Source: CAXSEF01 sp050920955
GTDB lineage: Bacteria > Pseudomonadota > Alphaproteobacteria > Acetobacterales > Acetobacteraceae
DNA: 64,000 nucleotides
Assembly (NCBI GenBank): GCA_050920955.1
Contig: JBPBQS010000159.1
Location: forward strand, 7,952 to 71,951
Direction of reading: 5' to 3'
Shown here: positions 56,412 through 64,000 of the stretch, in pieces
How the letters are laid out: each line of letters starts with the position of its first letter
How positions within the stretch are numbered: the stretch's first letter is position 1
Notes under the pieces: model-generated
What the model was told of the DNA's origin: nothing
The model's input: only the letters and a program-made list of their open reading frames with translations
Database searches by the model: none
Translations under genes and position numbers: made by a program

Positions 56412-57784
56412 GCGCCGCGGACCGCGGCGTCCTCGGCCACCCGCGCGGCCTCGCCGTGCTGGCCGCGACCGAGGGCTGGATCGGCTTCTCGTTCTACGGC
56501 ACGCAGTCGCTGCTGGTGCTGTTCATGACCGCCCGCCTGCTCCAGCCCGGCCACGCCGAGCGCGTCCTCGGCCTCCCCGCCCTGCGCGCCCTCCTCGGCC
56601 ATCCCGCCCCCGCCGCCCTGGCCGCCGCGATCATGGGCCTCTACGGCGCGCTGGCGTACGCGACGCCGATCCTGGGCGGCCTGGCCGCGGACCGCCTGCT
56701 CGGCCGCACGCGCGCCGTGGCGCTGGGCGCGGTGCTGATGACCGCCGGCCACCTCCTCATGGCCTTCGAGCCGACCTTCCTCGTCGCCCTGTGCTGCCTG
56801 GTGTGCGGCATGGGCCTGGCCGGCACCCTCAAGGCCCAGGTCGGCGCCCTCTACGCCCGCGACGACCCCCGCCGCGCCGCCGCCTTCCAGCTCTACTCCA
56901 TCGCCATCGGCATCGCCGTGATCCTCGCCCCCCTGGCCTGCGGCACGCTCGGCGAGGCCGTGGACTGGCGCTGGGGCTTCCTCGCCGCCGCCGCCGGGAT
57001 GCTGCTCGGCCTCGCGACCTACGCCGCCGGCCGCCGCCTGCTCCCCCCCGAGCCGCCCCGCCGCCCCCCGGGCACGCGCGCGCCGCCCCTCGCCCCCGCC
57101 GACCGCCGCGCGATGGCGGCCCTGGCCGCCCTCCTGCCGGTGCTGGCCGTGGCTTCCGTCGGCAACATGGAGATCTTCAACGCCTACCTGGTCTGGGGCC
57201 GCGACAGCTACGCCTTGACCTTCGCCGGCCACGCCATGCCGGTGAGCTGGCTGCTCTCGCTCGACGCCCTGGTCGGCGTGGGCGCGCTGGCCGGCTCGCT
57301 CGCCTTCTGGCGCTGGTGGGCGCGCCGCTGGCGCACGCCGCACGAGCTGACCCGGATGGCCGCCGCCGCCGCGATCGCCGCCGCCGCCCCGCTGGTCCTG
57401 GCCGCCGCGTCGCACCACGTCGCCGGCGGCGGGCGCGTCGGCCTGGGCTGGGGCCTGGCGTTCCACGCCGTCAACGACATCGGCTTCGCGAACCTCTACC
57501 CCGTGGGCATGGCGCTGTACTCGCGCGCCGCCCCGCCCGCCCTCGGCGCCACCGTGGTCAACGCCTACGCCCTGCACCTCTTCCTCTCCAACCTGCTCGT
57601 CGGCTGGCTCGCCGGCCTGCTGGGCACCATGCCCGCCGAACGCTTCTGGCTGCTCCACGCGGCCCTGGTCGGCGCAGCGGCGCTGGTTCTCCTGCTGTGC
57701 GCGCCGCTGTTCCGGCCTATCCTCGCCGCCCAGGCCTCGGCGGCCGGCCCCGCCCCGGGACCGCCCCCCCTGCCCGCCCGCTGA
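56408..57784 (+). CDS. POT/PTR2-family transporter with changed proton motif
   Basis: 458 residues, about twelve transmembrane helices. LAATEGWIGFSFYGTQSLLV matches the helix 1 E-x-x-E-R-F-x-Y-Y-G region of proton-coupled oligopeptide transporters, but E-x-x-E-R is E-G-W-I-G, so only the first Glu remains. LYGALAYATPILGGLAADRL and HAVNDIGFANLYPVGMALYS support the family. Coupling or substrate may differ from true peptide transporters. GTG start overlaps the preceding stop. Confidence 0.82.
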   Translation: MSAADRGVLGHPRGLAVLAATEGWIGFSFYGTQSLLVLFMTARLLQPGHAERVLGLPALRALLGHPAPAALAAAIMGLYGALAYATPILGGLAADRLLGRTRAVALGAVLMTAGHLLMAFEPTFLVALCCLVCGMGLAGTLKAQVGALYARDDPRRAAAFQLYSIAIGIAVILAPLACGTLGEAVDWRWGFLAAAAGMLLGLATYAAGRRLLPPEPPRRPPGTRAPPLAPADRRAMAALAALLPVLAVASVGNMEIFNAYLVWGRDSYALTFAGHAMPVSWLLSLDALVGVGALAGSLAFWRWWARRWRTPHELTRMAAAAAIAAAAPLVLAAASHHVAGGGRVGLGWGLAFHAVNDIGFANLYPVGMALYSRAAPPALGATVVNAYALHLFLSNLLVGWLAGLLGTMPAERFWLLHAALVGAAALVLLLCAPLFRPILAAQASAAGPAPGPPPLPAR

Positions 57785-57795
57785 CGGAGCACGGC

Positions 57796-58620
57796 ATGTC
57801 CCAGTCCCCCGCCGGCCGCCCGCTCGGCCACGTCGCGAGCCTCTGGCGCTTCCCGGTCAAGAGCATGGCAGGCGAGCCCCTGCCCTCCGCCTTCCTCGGC
57901 TACGCCGGCGTCTACGGCGACCGCGTCTACGCGTTCCACAGCAGCACGGCCCACCCCCGCTTCCCCTACCTCACCGCCCGCGAGCGAGAGGCCATGCTCC
58001 TGTGCCGCCCCGCCTTCCTCCACCCCGACCGCATGGCCGCCCCCCCCAACCTCGCCGAGGCCGAGGCCGCACCCCCCGGCCTCACCCCCGTCTACGCCAC
58101 CCCCGACGACGCCGCGCTCGAGGTCCAGCTCCCCACCGGCGAGCGCCTCCCCATCGACGACCCCGCCCTGGCCGCTTGGCTCGGCGAGGGCGGCCGCGAC
58201 GGCCAGGTCCTGCGCCTCCTGCACTCCCACCACGCCATGACCGACTGCCGCCCGGTCTCCCTCCTCTCCGCCCAGACCGCCCGCCAGGTCGGCGACGAGT
58301 CCGGCCTCGCCGTCGACCCCCTCCGCTTCCGCGCCAACATCGTCCTCGACCTCCACGACGAGTCCGGCGCCGACGCCCCCGGCTTCTCCGAGGACGCCCT
58401 CGTCGGCCGCACCCTGCGCCTCGGCGAGCGCGCCACCGTGGCGATCCTCGACCGCGACCCCCGCTGCAAGATGATCGCCCTCGACCCCGCCACCGCCGCC
58501 CTCGACGGCGCCATCCTGAAATGCGTCGGCCAGCAACACGAAGGCCGCGCCGGCATCTACGCCGCGGTGCTCGCCGAGGGCACCGTGCGCCCCGGCGACC
58601 CCGTCACCTGCCTCGACTAG
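57796..58620 (+). CDS. MOSC domain protein
   Basis: 274 residues. LGHVASLWRFPVKSMAGEPL opens the MOSC N-terminal beta-barrel; PLRFRANIVLDLHDESG is followed by the presumed catalytic region RDPRCKMIALDPATAALDGA with Cys. MOSC proteins transfer sulfur to or from molybdenum cofactor or reduce N-hydroxylated substrates. Eleven bases from the preceding transporter stop; likely the same operon. Confidence 0.88.
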   Translation: MSQSPAGRPLGHVASLWRFPVKSMAGEPLPSAFLGYAGVYGDRVYAFHSSTAHPRFPYLTAREREAMLLCRPAFLHPDRMAAPPNLAEAEAAPPGLTPVYATPDDAALEVQLPTGERLPIDDPALAAWLGEGGRDGQVLRLLHSHHAMTDCRPVSLLSAQTARQVGDESGLAVDPLRFRANIVLDLHDESGADAPGFSEDALVGRTLRLGERATVAILDRDPRCKMIALDPATAALDGAILKCVGQQHEGRAGIYAAVLAEGTVRPGDPVTCLD

Positions 58621-58629
58621 GACCCGCCC

Positions 58630-58950
58630 ATGGACCAGCCCTCCCCCACCGAGGCCGCCCTCGAACAGCTCGGCCGCCTCGCCGCCGCCGGCGCCCCCGC
58701 CTCGCGCATCGCCGAGGCCGTGGGCGCCATCGTCGCCGCCTGGGCCGCCGAGCCCGACATGAGCCCCGCCGCCGCCCAGGCCCGCATCGAGGAGCTCTGG
58801 GACAGCCTCGGCAAGGACGCCGCCGACCTCGAGGAGCAGATCGGCGACACCGACAGCCCCGACGCCGCCACCCTCGCCACGGCCCGGCGCACCCTCGCCT
58901 CGCTCCAGGCCGCCGTCGCCACGCTCGCCGCCGTGCACGCCCGCATGTAA
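58630..58950 (+). CDS. Small helical protein of unknown function
   Basis: 106 residues, Ala-rich with amphipathic helices (EAALEQLGRLAAAGAPASRI, AAQARIEELWDSLGKDAAD). No recognisable family. Nine bases after the MOSC gene. TAA stop is followed at once by the AT-rich repeat GGCAAGCAAGG. Confidence 0.65.
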   Translation: MDQPSPTEAALEQLGRLAAAGAPASRIAEAVGAIVAAWAAEPDMSPAAAQARIEELWDSLGKDAADLEEQIGDTDSPDAATLATARRTLASLQAAVATLAAVHARM

Positions 58951-59090
58951 GGCAAGCAAGGCCTTCTTTTTCTGAAGAAAAAGAAGCAAAAAGACTTTGC
59001 CACGAAGAACCCCTCCACGGCTGGCACAGGCCCAGTGTGCAAAGTTCTTTGGTTCTTTCTTTCAAGAAAGAACTGCTTCCTTCCTTCGCG
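58951..59090. repeat. AT-rich intergenic repeat, type II, copy 1
   Basis: GGCAAGCAAGG, an 11-bp stem CTTCTTTTTCT/AGAAAAAGAAG, a GC-rich centre of about 60 bases with GGCTGGCAC, a 10-bp stem GTTCTTTCTT/AAGAAAGAAC, and TGCTTCCTTCCTTCG. Shares outer AAGCAAGG with the type I family but is far richer in A+T. Confidence 0.93.
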
Positions 59091-59108
59091 CCCCCGGAAA
59101 GCCCCCCG

Positions 59109-59888
59109 ATGTTCGTCGCCGGCAAGCTGCTGACGCTCCTCCTCCTGCCGACCGCCCTGCTCGTGGAGTGCGCGGCGCTCGGCCTCCTCCTGTCGCGCTG
59201 GCCCGCCGGCCGTGCGCTCCTCGCCCTGGCGGTGCTGGCGCAGGCCGCGTGCCTGCTGCTCCCGGTGGACGGCTGGGCGATCCGCCCCCTGGAGAACCGC
59301 TTCCCCCAGGTCACGGACTACCCCGACCACGTGGACGGCATCGTGGTGCTGGGCGGCGCGATCGACGACCTCACCAGCCGCGACCGCGGCACGCCCACGC
59401 TCAACGCGGCGGCGAACCGCATGACGACCTTCGTGGCGCTGGCCCGCCGCTACCCCGACGCGCGCCTGGTGTTCACCGGCGGCTCGGGCGACCTCGCGCA
59501 GGGCGTCTCCAACGAGGCCGAGTTCGCCCGCACCCTGCTCGACCAGCTCGGCCTGCCGCCCGGCCGCGTCCTGTTCGAGAGCCGCTCGCGCACCACCCGC
59601 GAGAACGCGACCGACACCGCGGCCCTGGTGCGGCCGCAGCCGGGCGAGCGCTGGGTGCTCGTGACCTCGGCGAGCCACATGCCGCGCGCCGTGGGCGTGT
59701 TCCGCCACGCCGGCTGGACGGTGCTGCCGTGGCCGGTGGGCTACCTCTCGCGCGACCGCATCAGCGCCCTGCCGCTGTCGATGGGCCACCGGCTCGCGGT
59801 GCTGGACTGGGCGGCGCACGAGTGGATGGGCCTGCTCGCCTACCGCCTGCGCGGCTGGACCGACACGCTGTTCCCCGCCCCGGACTGA
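59109..59888 (+). CDS. YdcF/ElyC family protein (DUF218)
   Basis: 259 residues. Two N-terminal membrane helices precede the DUF218 domain: VDGIVVLGGAIDDLTSRDRG, ARLVFTGGSGDLAQGVSNEA, ESRSRTTRENATDTAALV, WVLVTSASHMPRAVGVFRHA. In E. coli ElyC affects peptidoglycan and undecaprenyl-phosphate metabolism. Predicted inner membrane, periplasmic or cytosolic domain orientation unknown. ATG at 59109 directly after the repeat. Confidence 0.88.
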   Translation: MFVAGKLLTLLLLPTALLVECAALGLLLSRWPAGRALLALAVLAQAACLLLPVDGWAIRPLENRFPQVTDYPDHVDGIVVLGGAIDDLTSRDRGTPTLNAAANRMTTFVALARRYPDARLVFTGGSGDLAQGVSNEAEFARTLLDQLGLPPGRVLFESRSRTTRENATDTAALVRPQPGERWVLVTSASHMPRAVGVFRHAGWTVLPWPVGYLSRDRISALPLSMGHRLAVLDWAAHEWMGLLAYRLRGWTDTLFPAPD

Positions 59889-59894
59889 CGCCCC

Positions 59895-60443
59895 TCAGCC
59901 GCCGCCCTCGCGGCGCATCGCGATCCACGTCGTCATGTCCCAGGCGTTCCTGAGCCCGGCGAGCAGCAGCAGACCGCAGCCGAGCGCCAGCAGCGCGCAG
60001 GCATCCCCGGTATCGACCGCCAGCGCCGCGCCGCCCGCGGCCACCACGAGATACGCACCGAGCGGCACGAGGGCGTACCAGACCCGGTCCTCCCGATCCA
60101 TCGACGCCGTGATGCCGCTGCGCACCATCCGGCGCCACACCCGCCACGAGTACGCCGTGCCGAGCACCCCGATGCCCGCGAGCAGCAGCCCCGGCACGCC
60201 CCACGACGACACCGGCATCACCGCGACCAGGCTTGCCGCCAGCACGACGCTGAACGCCACCACGATCGGCGACAGGAAGCTGCGCAGCCCGGCCTGGCGC
60301 TCCTTCGTGAACACGCCCACGCCCACCGAGACGGCGACGAACGTCAGCCCCACCAGCGTCGCCGACGCGGTCCCGGTGAGCAGGAAGAAGTCGTGCCAGG
60401 GCCCGAACAGGAACGGCGTCGTCTGCAAGCGGCATCCCCCCAT
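59895..60443 (-). CDS. Membrane protein of unknown function
   Basis: 182 residues with four hydrophobic helices: FLLTGTASATLVGLTFVAVS, a second through SPIVVAFSVVLAASLVAVM, then LGAYLVVAAGGAALAV. GPWHDFFLLTGTASATLVGL is a pattern found in small unannotated membrane proteins of Proteobacteria. Start at 60443 taken because it begins just before this region. Convergent with ydcF-like gene; divergent from the DapA-family gene. Confidence 0.6.
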   Translation of the reverse strand: MGGCRLQTTPFLFGPWHDFFLLTGTASATLVGLTFVAVSVGVGVFTKERQAGLRSFLSPIVVAFSVVLAASLVAVMPVSSWGVPGLLLAGIGVLGTAYSWRVWRRMVRSGITASMDREDRVWYALVPLGAYLVVAAGGAALAVDTGDACALLALGCGLLLLAGLRNAWDMTTWIAMRREGGG

Positions 60444-60570
60444 GACCGGCGCGACCGGGCCGCACCGCCGCGACTCCGGGCCCGGCCCGGGCGCGCGCCG
60501 CGACAATGCGCCTTCCGCCCGCGCCTGGCCCGCGCCATCCTGCGCGGCCGCACCACGGAGCGCGCCTGCC

Positions 60571-61464
60571 ATGACCCTGTTCCGCGGCCTGTGCGCCTTC
60601 CCCCTCACCCCCATGGACGCGCACGGCGCGGTCGACGCCGCCTCCTTCCGCGGCTTGGTCGCGCGCCTGGTCGCGGCCGGCGTGCCCTCCCTCGGCGTCC
60701 TGGGCAGCACCGGCACCTACGCCTACCTGACCCGCCCCGAGCGCCGCCGCGCCGTCGCCGCCGCCGTGGCCGAGGCCGGCGGCCGCGCCACGATCCTGGC
60801 CGGCATCGGCGCCCTGCGCACCGACGAGGCCGTCCGCCTCGGCCAGGACGCCCGCGACGCCGGCGCCGACGCCGTGCTGCTCGCCCCCGTGTCCTACACG
60901 CCCCTCACCGACGACGAGGCCCTCGCCCACTTCGCCGCCGTCGCGGAGCAGGTCGGCCTCCCCCTGTGCGTCTACGACAACCCCTCGACCACGCACTTCG
61001 CCTTCCGCCCCGAGCTCCTCGGCCGCCTCGCCCAGGTCGCCAACGTCGTCGCGCTGAAAACCCCCGCGCCCGACCCCGCCGCCCTCCCCGCCAGCCTCGC
61101 CGACCTCCGCGGGCGCACCCCGCCCGGCTTCTCCGTCGGCCACAGCGTCGACTGGAAGGCCGCCGAGGCGCTGCTGGCCGGCGGCGACGCCTGGTACAGC
61201 GTCGCCGCCGGCCTGTTCCCCGCCGCGTGCCTGGCCCTCGCCGCCGCCGCGCAGTCGGGCGACGCACCCACGGCCCGCGCCCTGGACGCCCGCCTGCGCC
61301 CCCTGTGGGACCTGTTCGCCGCCCACACCAGCCTGCGCGTCGTCCACGCCGCGGCCACCCGGATGGGCCTGTGCCGCGGCGACCTCCCGCGCCCCCTGCT
61401 GCCGCTGCCCGGCCACGTGCAGGACAGCGTCATGCGCACCGTGGACGAGCTGCGTCTCGCCTGA
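60571..61464 (+). CDS. DapA-family aldolase (dihydrodipicolinate synthase-like)
   Basis: 297 residues of class I aldolase. Schiff-base Lys163 in VVALKTPAPDP, Tyr in LPLCVYDNPSTTHF, and GSTGTYAYLTRPERRRAV, LAGIGALRTDEAVRLGQDAR match the family. Stand-alone paralogues like this usually act in sugar-acid, N-acetylneuraminate or hydroxy-acid degradation rather than lysine synthesis; the MFS transporter next to it may move the substrate. Confidence 0.85.
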   Translation: MTLFRGLCAFPLTPMDAHGAVDAASFRGLVARLVAAGVPSLGVLGSTGTYAYLTRPERRRAVAAAVAEAGGRATILAGIGALRTDEAVRLGQDARDAGADAVLLAPVSYTPLTDDEALAHFAAVAEQVGLPLCVYDNPSTTHFAFRPELLGRLAQVANVVALKTPAPDPAALPASLADLRGRTPPGFSVGHSVDWKAAEALLAGGDAWYSVAAGLFPAACLALAAAAQSGDAPTARALDARLRPLWDLFAAHTSLRVVHAAATRMGLCRGDLPRPLLPLPGHVQDSVMRTVDELRLA

Positions 61465-61467
61465 GGC

Positions 61468-61610
61468 ACAAGCAGGCAAGGCCTTCTTTTTCTGAAGAAA
61501 AAGAAGCAAAAAGACTGTGCCACGAAGATCCATCCCCCACGGCTGGCACAAGCCAGGCGTGCAAAGTTCTTTGGTTCTTTCTTTCAGGAAAGAACTGCTT
61601 CCTTGCTTCG
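61468..61610. repeat. AT-rich intergenic repeat, type II, copy 2
   Basis: CAAGCAGGCAAGG, the same 11-bp stem CTTCTTTTTCT/AGAAAAAGAAG, similar centre (GGCTGGCACA), and GTTCTTTCTT/GGAAAGAAC stem where one A-to-G change keeps a wobble pair. Ends TGCTTCCTTGCTTCG. Close copy of the type II element 2.5 kb upstream. Confidence 0.93.
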
Positions 61611-61628
61611 GCCACCCAGGAGACCGCC

Positions 61629-62930
61629 ATGCCGCCCACACGCACCGCCCCTGGCTGGCCCGCGCGCCTGCCGTTCCACTACGCCTGGGTGGTGGCCGCG
61701 ACGACCTTCCTGGTGCTCCTCGTCGGCGCCGGCATCCGCGCCACGCCCGGCGTGCTGATCGTCCCCCTGGAGCACGAGTTCGGCTGGTCCGACGCGACCA
61801 TCAGCGGCGCCGTCGCGGTCAACATCCTGCTCTACGGCCTCGTCGGCCCCTTCGCCGTCGCCGTGATGGAACGTTTCGGCCTTCGCCGCAGCGTCTGCAC
61901 CGCGCTGTGCGTGCTCTCCGTGGGCGTCGCGAGCACCGTGCTGATGCGCGCGCCGTGGCAGCTCATGCTGCTGTGGGGCGTCGTCGTGGGCACCGGCACG
62001 GGCATGGTGGCGCTGGTGCTGGGCGCCACCGTCGCCACGCGCTGGTTCGGGCGCAACCGCGGCCTGGTGCTCGGCCTGCTGACCGCGAGCAGCGCCACCG
62101 GCCAGCTCGTGTTCCTGCCCCTGCTCGCCCGCCTCGCCGAGGCCCTGGGCTGGCGCGCGGTCTCCCTCGCCGTCGCGGCCGCCGCGCTGCTGCTGGTCGT
62201 GCCCGTGGCGCTGCTGCTGCGCGACCGCCCCGCCGACCTCGGCCTCGCCCCGTACGGCCTGGACGCGATTGAGCCGGCGCGCACCGGCGGCCCGAACCCC
62301 GCGATGCGCGCGCTTGGCGCCCTGCGCACCGGCCTGGCGTCGCGCGACTTCTGGCTGCTGTCGGCGACCTTCTTCGTGTGCGGCGCCTCGACGAACGGCC
62401 TGGTCGGCACGCACCTGATCCCCGCGTGCATCGACCACGGCATTCCCGAGGTGCAGGCGGCGGGGCTGCTCGCGGTGATGGGCGTCTTCGACTTCGTGGG
62501 CACCACCGGCTCGGGCTGGCTGACCGACCGCGTGGACAGCCGCGTGCTGCTGTCGTGCTACTACGGGCTGCGCGGACTGTCGCTGATGTGCCTGCCGTGG
62601 GCGTTCACCGGCAGCGTGCACGGCCTGTCGCTGTTCGCGGTGTTCTACGGCCTGGACTGGATCGCCACGGTGCCGCCGACGGTGCGCCTGGCCGAGCGCT
62701 GCTTCGGCCGCGCCAACGCCGCGCTGATGTTCGGCTGGATCGCGGCGGCGCACCAGATGGGCGCTGCCAGCTCGGCGTGGGCGGCGGGCCTGGTGCGCAC
62801 GCAGACCGGCGACTACGCGGGCGCGTTCGTCTCCGCGGGCGCGATCTGCCTGCTGGCCGCCGCCGCCGTGCCGTTCATCGGCCGCGGCCGCCCGGCCCCC
62901 GCCCTCGCGCAGGCCGCCGCCGCCGCCTGA
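61629..62930 (+). CDS. MFS transporter
   Basis: 433 residues, about twelve helices. FHYAWVVAATTFLVLLVGAG, then TPGVLIVPLEHEFGWSDATI and MERFGLRRSVCTALCVLSVG, match the monocarboxylate/oxalate-formate antiporter-like branch. Substrate unknown. It follows the DapA-family gene across a type II repeat, so co-transcription depends on read-through. Confidence 0.85.
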   Translation: MPPTRTAPGWPARLPFHYAWVVAATTFLVLLVGAGIRATPGVLIVPLEHEFGWSDATISGAVAVNILLYGLVGPFAVAVMERFGLRRSVCTALCVLSVGVASTVLMRAPWQLMLLWGVVVGTGTGMVALVLGATVATRWFGRNRGLVLGLLTASSATGQLVFLPLLARLAEALGWRAVSLAVAAAALLLVVPVALLLRDRPADLGLAPYGLDAIEPARTGGPNPAMRALGALRTGLASRDFWLLSATFFVCGASTNGLVGTHLIPACIDHGIPEVQAAGLLAVMGVFDFVGTTGSGWLTDRVDSRVLLSCYYGLRGLSLMCLPWAFTGSVHGLSLFAVFYGLDWIATVPPTVRLAERCFGRANAALMFGWIAAAHQMGAASSAWAAGLVRTQTGDYAGAFVSAGAICLLAAAAVPFIGRGRPAPALAQAAAAA

Positions 62931-62949
62931 CGCGCCCCTGCCTCCCGTC

Positions 62950-63009
62950 AGGGTTTCCAAAGGCGAGCCTTTGGCGGAGCTCGAGGCGGAGCCTCGACCT
63001 TGCCTTGCC
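62950..63009. repeat. Modular intergenic repeat, locus 21 (half element)
   Basis: GGGTTTCC, CCAAAGGC/GCCTTTGG, CGGAGC, TCGAGGC/GCCTCGA, CCTTGCCTTGCC. Near-identical to locus 13 and the inverse complement of locus 8. Confidence 0.9.
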
Positions 63010-63066
63010 CACGTCGCCTGCCGCCCCGCCCATGCGGTCCACCGATATTCGCCACCACGGGATACT

Positions 63067-63078
63067 GGTTGCGCAACC
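63067..63078. promoter_or_regulatory. 12-bp palindrome upstream of the Crp/Fnr gene
   Basis: GGTTGCGCAACC is a perfect palindrome 115 bases before the Crp/Fnr start, in a region less GC-rich than average. Possible operator, perhaps autoregulatory; a weak TTGCTC -35 box follows. Confidence 0.4.
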
Positions 63079-63192
63079 GTACATTGCTCTGGCCGTAACG
63101 TCGCTCTATTGTCGAAGGTCCGCTGCAGGCCGATTTCTGCACTACTGCTCCCGGCCTGCACGATCCTATGCAACGAAAGGGACGAAGCGTTG

Positions 63193-63906
63193 ATGCCGCC
63201 TGCAGTCCCAGCCGATCCGAGTGCGACGCCGCCCGCCTTCCGGAACACGATCCTCGCGTCGCTGCCCCCCGACGAGCTGGCGCTGGTCCGGCCGCACCTG
63301 TTCCGCGCGAGCCTGGTCGCCTCCCAGGTGCTGTTCGAGAAGGGCATGCCGGTCGACGCCGTGTACTTCGTCGAGCAGGGGCTCCTCGCGCTGCTGGCCG
63401 ACGTCGGCGGCGGCGAGAGCATCCAGATCGGCATGATCGGCTTCGAGGGTGCGCGCGGCACCGACCTCGTGGTGCAGCCCGACCTCGCCACCGCGTACCG
63501 CAACGTCGTCGAGGTCGCCGGCTGGGCGTGGCGGATGCAGGCGGCGGACTTCCTCCGGGTGATCCCGCAGGCCCCGGTGCTGCGCGCGCAGTGCCTGGCC
63601 GTCATGAACGCCTTCTTCCGCCAGATCGCGCAGACCTCGGCGTGCAACGGCCGGCACGACCTGCACAGCCGGCTGTGCCGCCTGCTGCTCATGGCCCACG
63701 ACCGCTCCGAGGACGACGAGGTGCGGCTGACGCAGGGCCAGATCGCGCGCATGATCGGCGTGCGGCGCGCGGGGATCTCGACGGTGATCGCCGCGCTGCA
63801 GGAGGAGGGCCTGCTGCGGCAATCGCGCGGCCGCATCACGCTGCTCGACCCGCAGGCCCTGCGGAAGCTCGCCTGCGCGTGCTACGCGGAGATGGCGCTG
63901 CCCTGA
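63193..63906 (+). CDS. Crp/Fnr-family transcriptional regulator
   Basis: 237 residues. N-terminal cNMP-type sensor fold (LFRASLVASQVLFEKGMPVD, VYFVEQGLLALLADVGGGES, IQIGMIGFEGARGTDLV) without the four-Cys iron-sulfur pattern of FNR or the PGE/RxxSE cAMP pocket of CRP; a long dimer helix (QCLAVMNAFFRQIAQTSACN), then a winged helix (LTQGQIARMIGVRRAGISTV) with HTH recognition helix. Signal unknown. GAAAGGGACGAAG upstream of the ATG may serve as ribosome site. Confidence 0.88.
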   Translation: MPPAVPADPSATPPAFRNTILASLPPDELALVRPHLFRASLVASQVLFEKGMPVDAVYFVEQGLLALLADVGGGESIQIGMIGFEGARGTDLVVQPDLATAYRNVVEVAGWAWRMQAADFLRVIPQAPVLRAQCLAVMNAFFRQIAQTSACNGRHDLHSRLCRLLLMAHDRSEDDEVRLTQGQIARMIGVRRAGISTVIAALQEEGLLRQSRGRITLLDPQALRKLACACYAEMALP

Positions 63907-63958
63907 CCGCGGCGCGCTCCCGGCGCGCCGCCGCCCGCCGGCGCACCGGAGAGCCGCC

Positions 63959-64000
63959 CTGACCCTCGCGTCCCGCTTCGAGATCGTGCTGCTGCTGATC
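63959..64000 (+). CDS. Start of a further gene (cut off)
   Basis: After the regulator, frame CTG ACC CTC ... reads LTLASRFEIVLLLI, resembling the N terminus of a monovalent cation/proton antiporter. GGAG 8 bases upstream would suit CTG at 63959. Too short to assign. Confidence 0.3.
   Translation, partial: MTLASRFEIVLLLI

Overview
The window is a very GC-rich stretch (roughly three quarters G+C by eye) of a bacterial chromosome. Gene content and order (topA-rnr-peptidase-rpmG, tRNA-Trp-secE-nusG, an Ala/Lys-rich tail on TopA, GTG starts overlapping upstream stops as GTGA, a ClpP-like protease with an acidic leader) point to an alphaproteobacterium, most likely of the Acetobacteraceae/Rhodospirillales. 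No 16S rRNA gene is present, so the genus is not decidable here. Coding density is high. I see no prophage, CRISPR array, integron or transposase.

Layout. 1-6.3 kb: topA (5' cut off), rnr, an S41 peptidase, rpmG. 6.3-11.7 kb: YfcG-type glutathione transferase, a degenerate EAL protein, DUF3253 and DUF1499 proteins, a YddA/SbmA-like ABC exporter, two DoxX-like membrane proteins. 11.8-19.1 kb: recQ, OmpA-type lipoprotein, ClpP-like protease, nnrD, ParA-like ATPase, CopD-like membrane protein, diguanylate cyclase. 19.1-27 kb: a biotin locus split into bioB-bioA (minus) and bioF-X-bioD (plus) around a 738-residue RTX-like protein. 27-34 kb: a Pat-like acyl-CoA synthetase/GNAT fusion, an HSL-type hydrolase, a DUF1796-like protein, a GH15 enzyme. 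34-41 kb: tRNA-Trp, secE, nusG, a charged helical protein, a small lipoprotein, ugd, a SPOR lytic transglycosylase, a KpsM/KpsT-like polysaccharide exporter. 41-54 kb: glycogen-debranching-type enzyme, guaA, sugar MFS transporter, a HAD/RNA methyltransferase/GNAT operon, guaB, rlmE-ppx/gppA, tRNA-Gln. 54-64 kb: threonine aldolase, an orphan DUF3991/Toprim protein, a POT transporter, MOSC protein, YdcF protein, DapA-family protein, MFS transporter, Crp/Fnr regulator, and the first codons of a further gene.

The strongest unexplained signal is a family of modular intergenic repeats: 18 loci of one type and 2 of a second, AT-rich type. Full elements are about 120-170 bp, are bounded by AAGCAAGG/CCTTGCTT-like terminal inverted repeats, carry two to four hairpin cassettes, and usually have a CTTAAG centre. 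The hairpin stems vary but keep base pairing. Most copies start within a few bases of a stop codon, and several genes (S41 peptidase, nnrD, recQ, the DUF1796-like gene) take their last codons or stop codon from the repeat. They look like mobile or recombining 3'-end elements that also act as RNA processing or termination structures. No REP-associated transposase lies in the window.

Functionally the window is mostly housekeeping: DNA topology and repair, RNA decay, translation, biotin and GMP synthesis, NAD(P)HX repair, and envelope/polysaccharide metabolism (ugd, the ABC exporter, two glycan-active enzymes).
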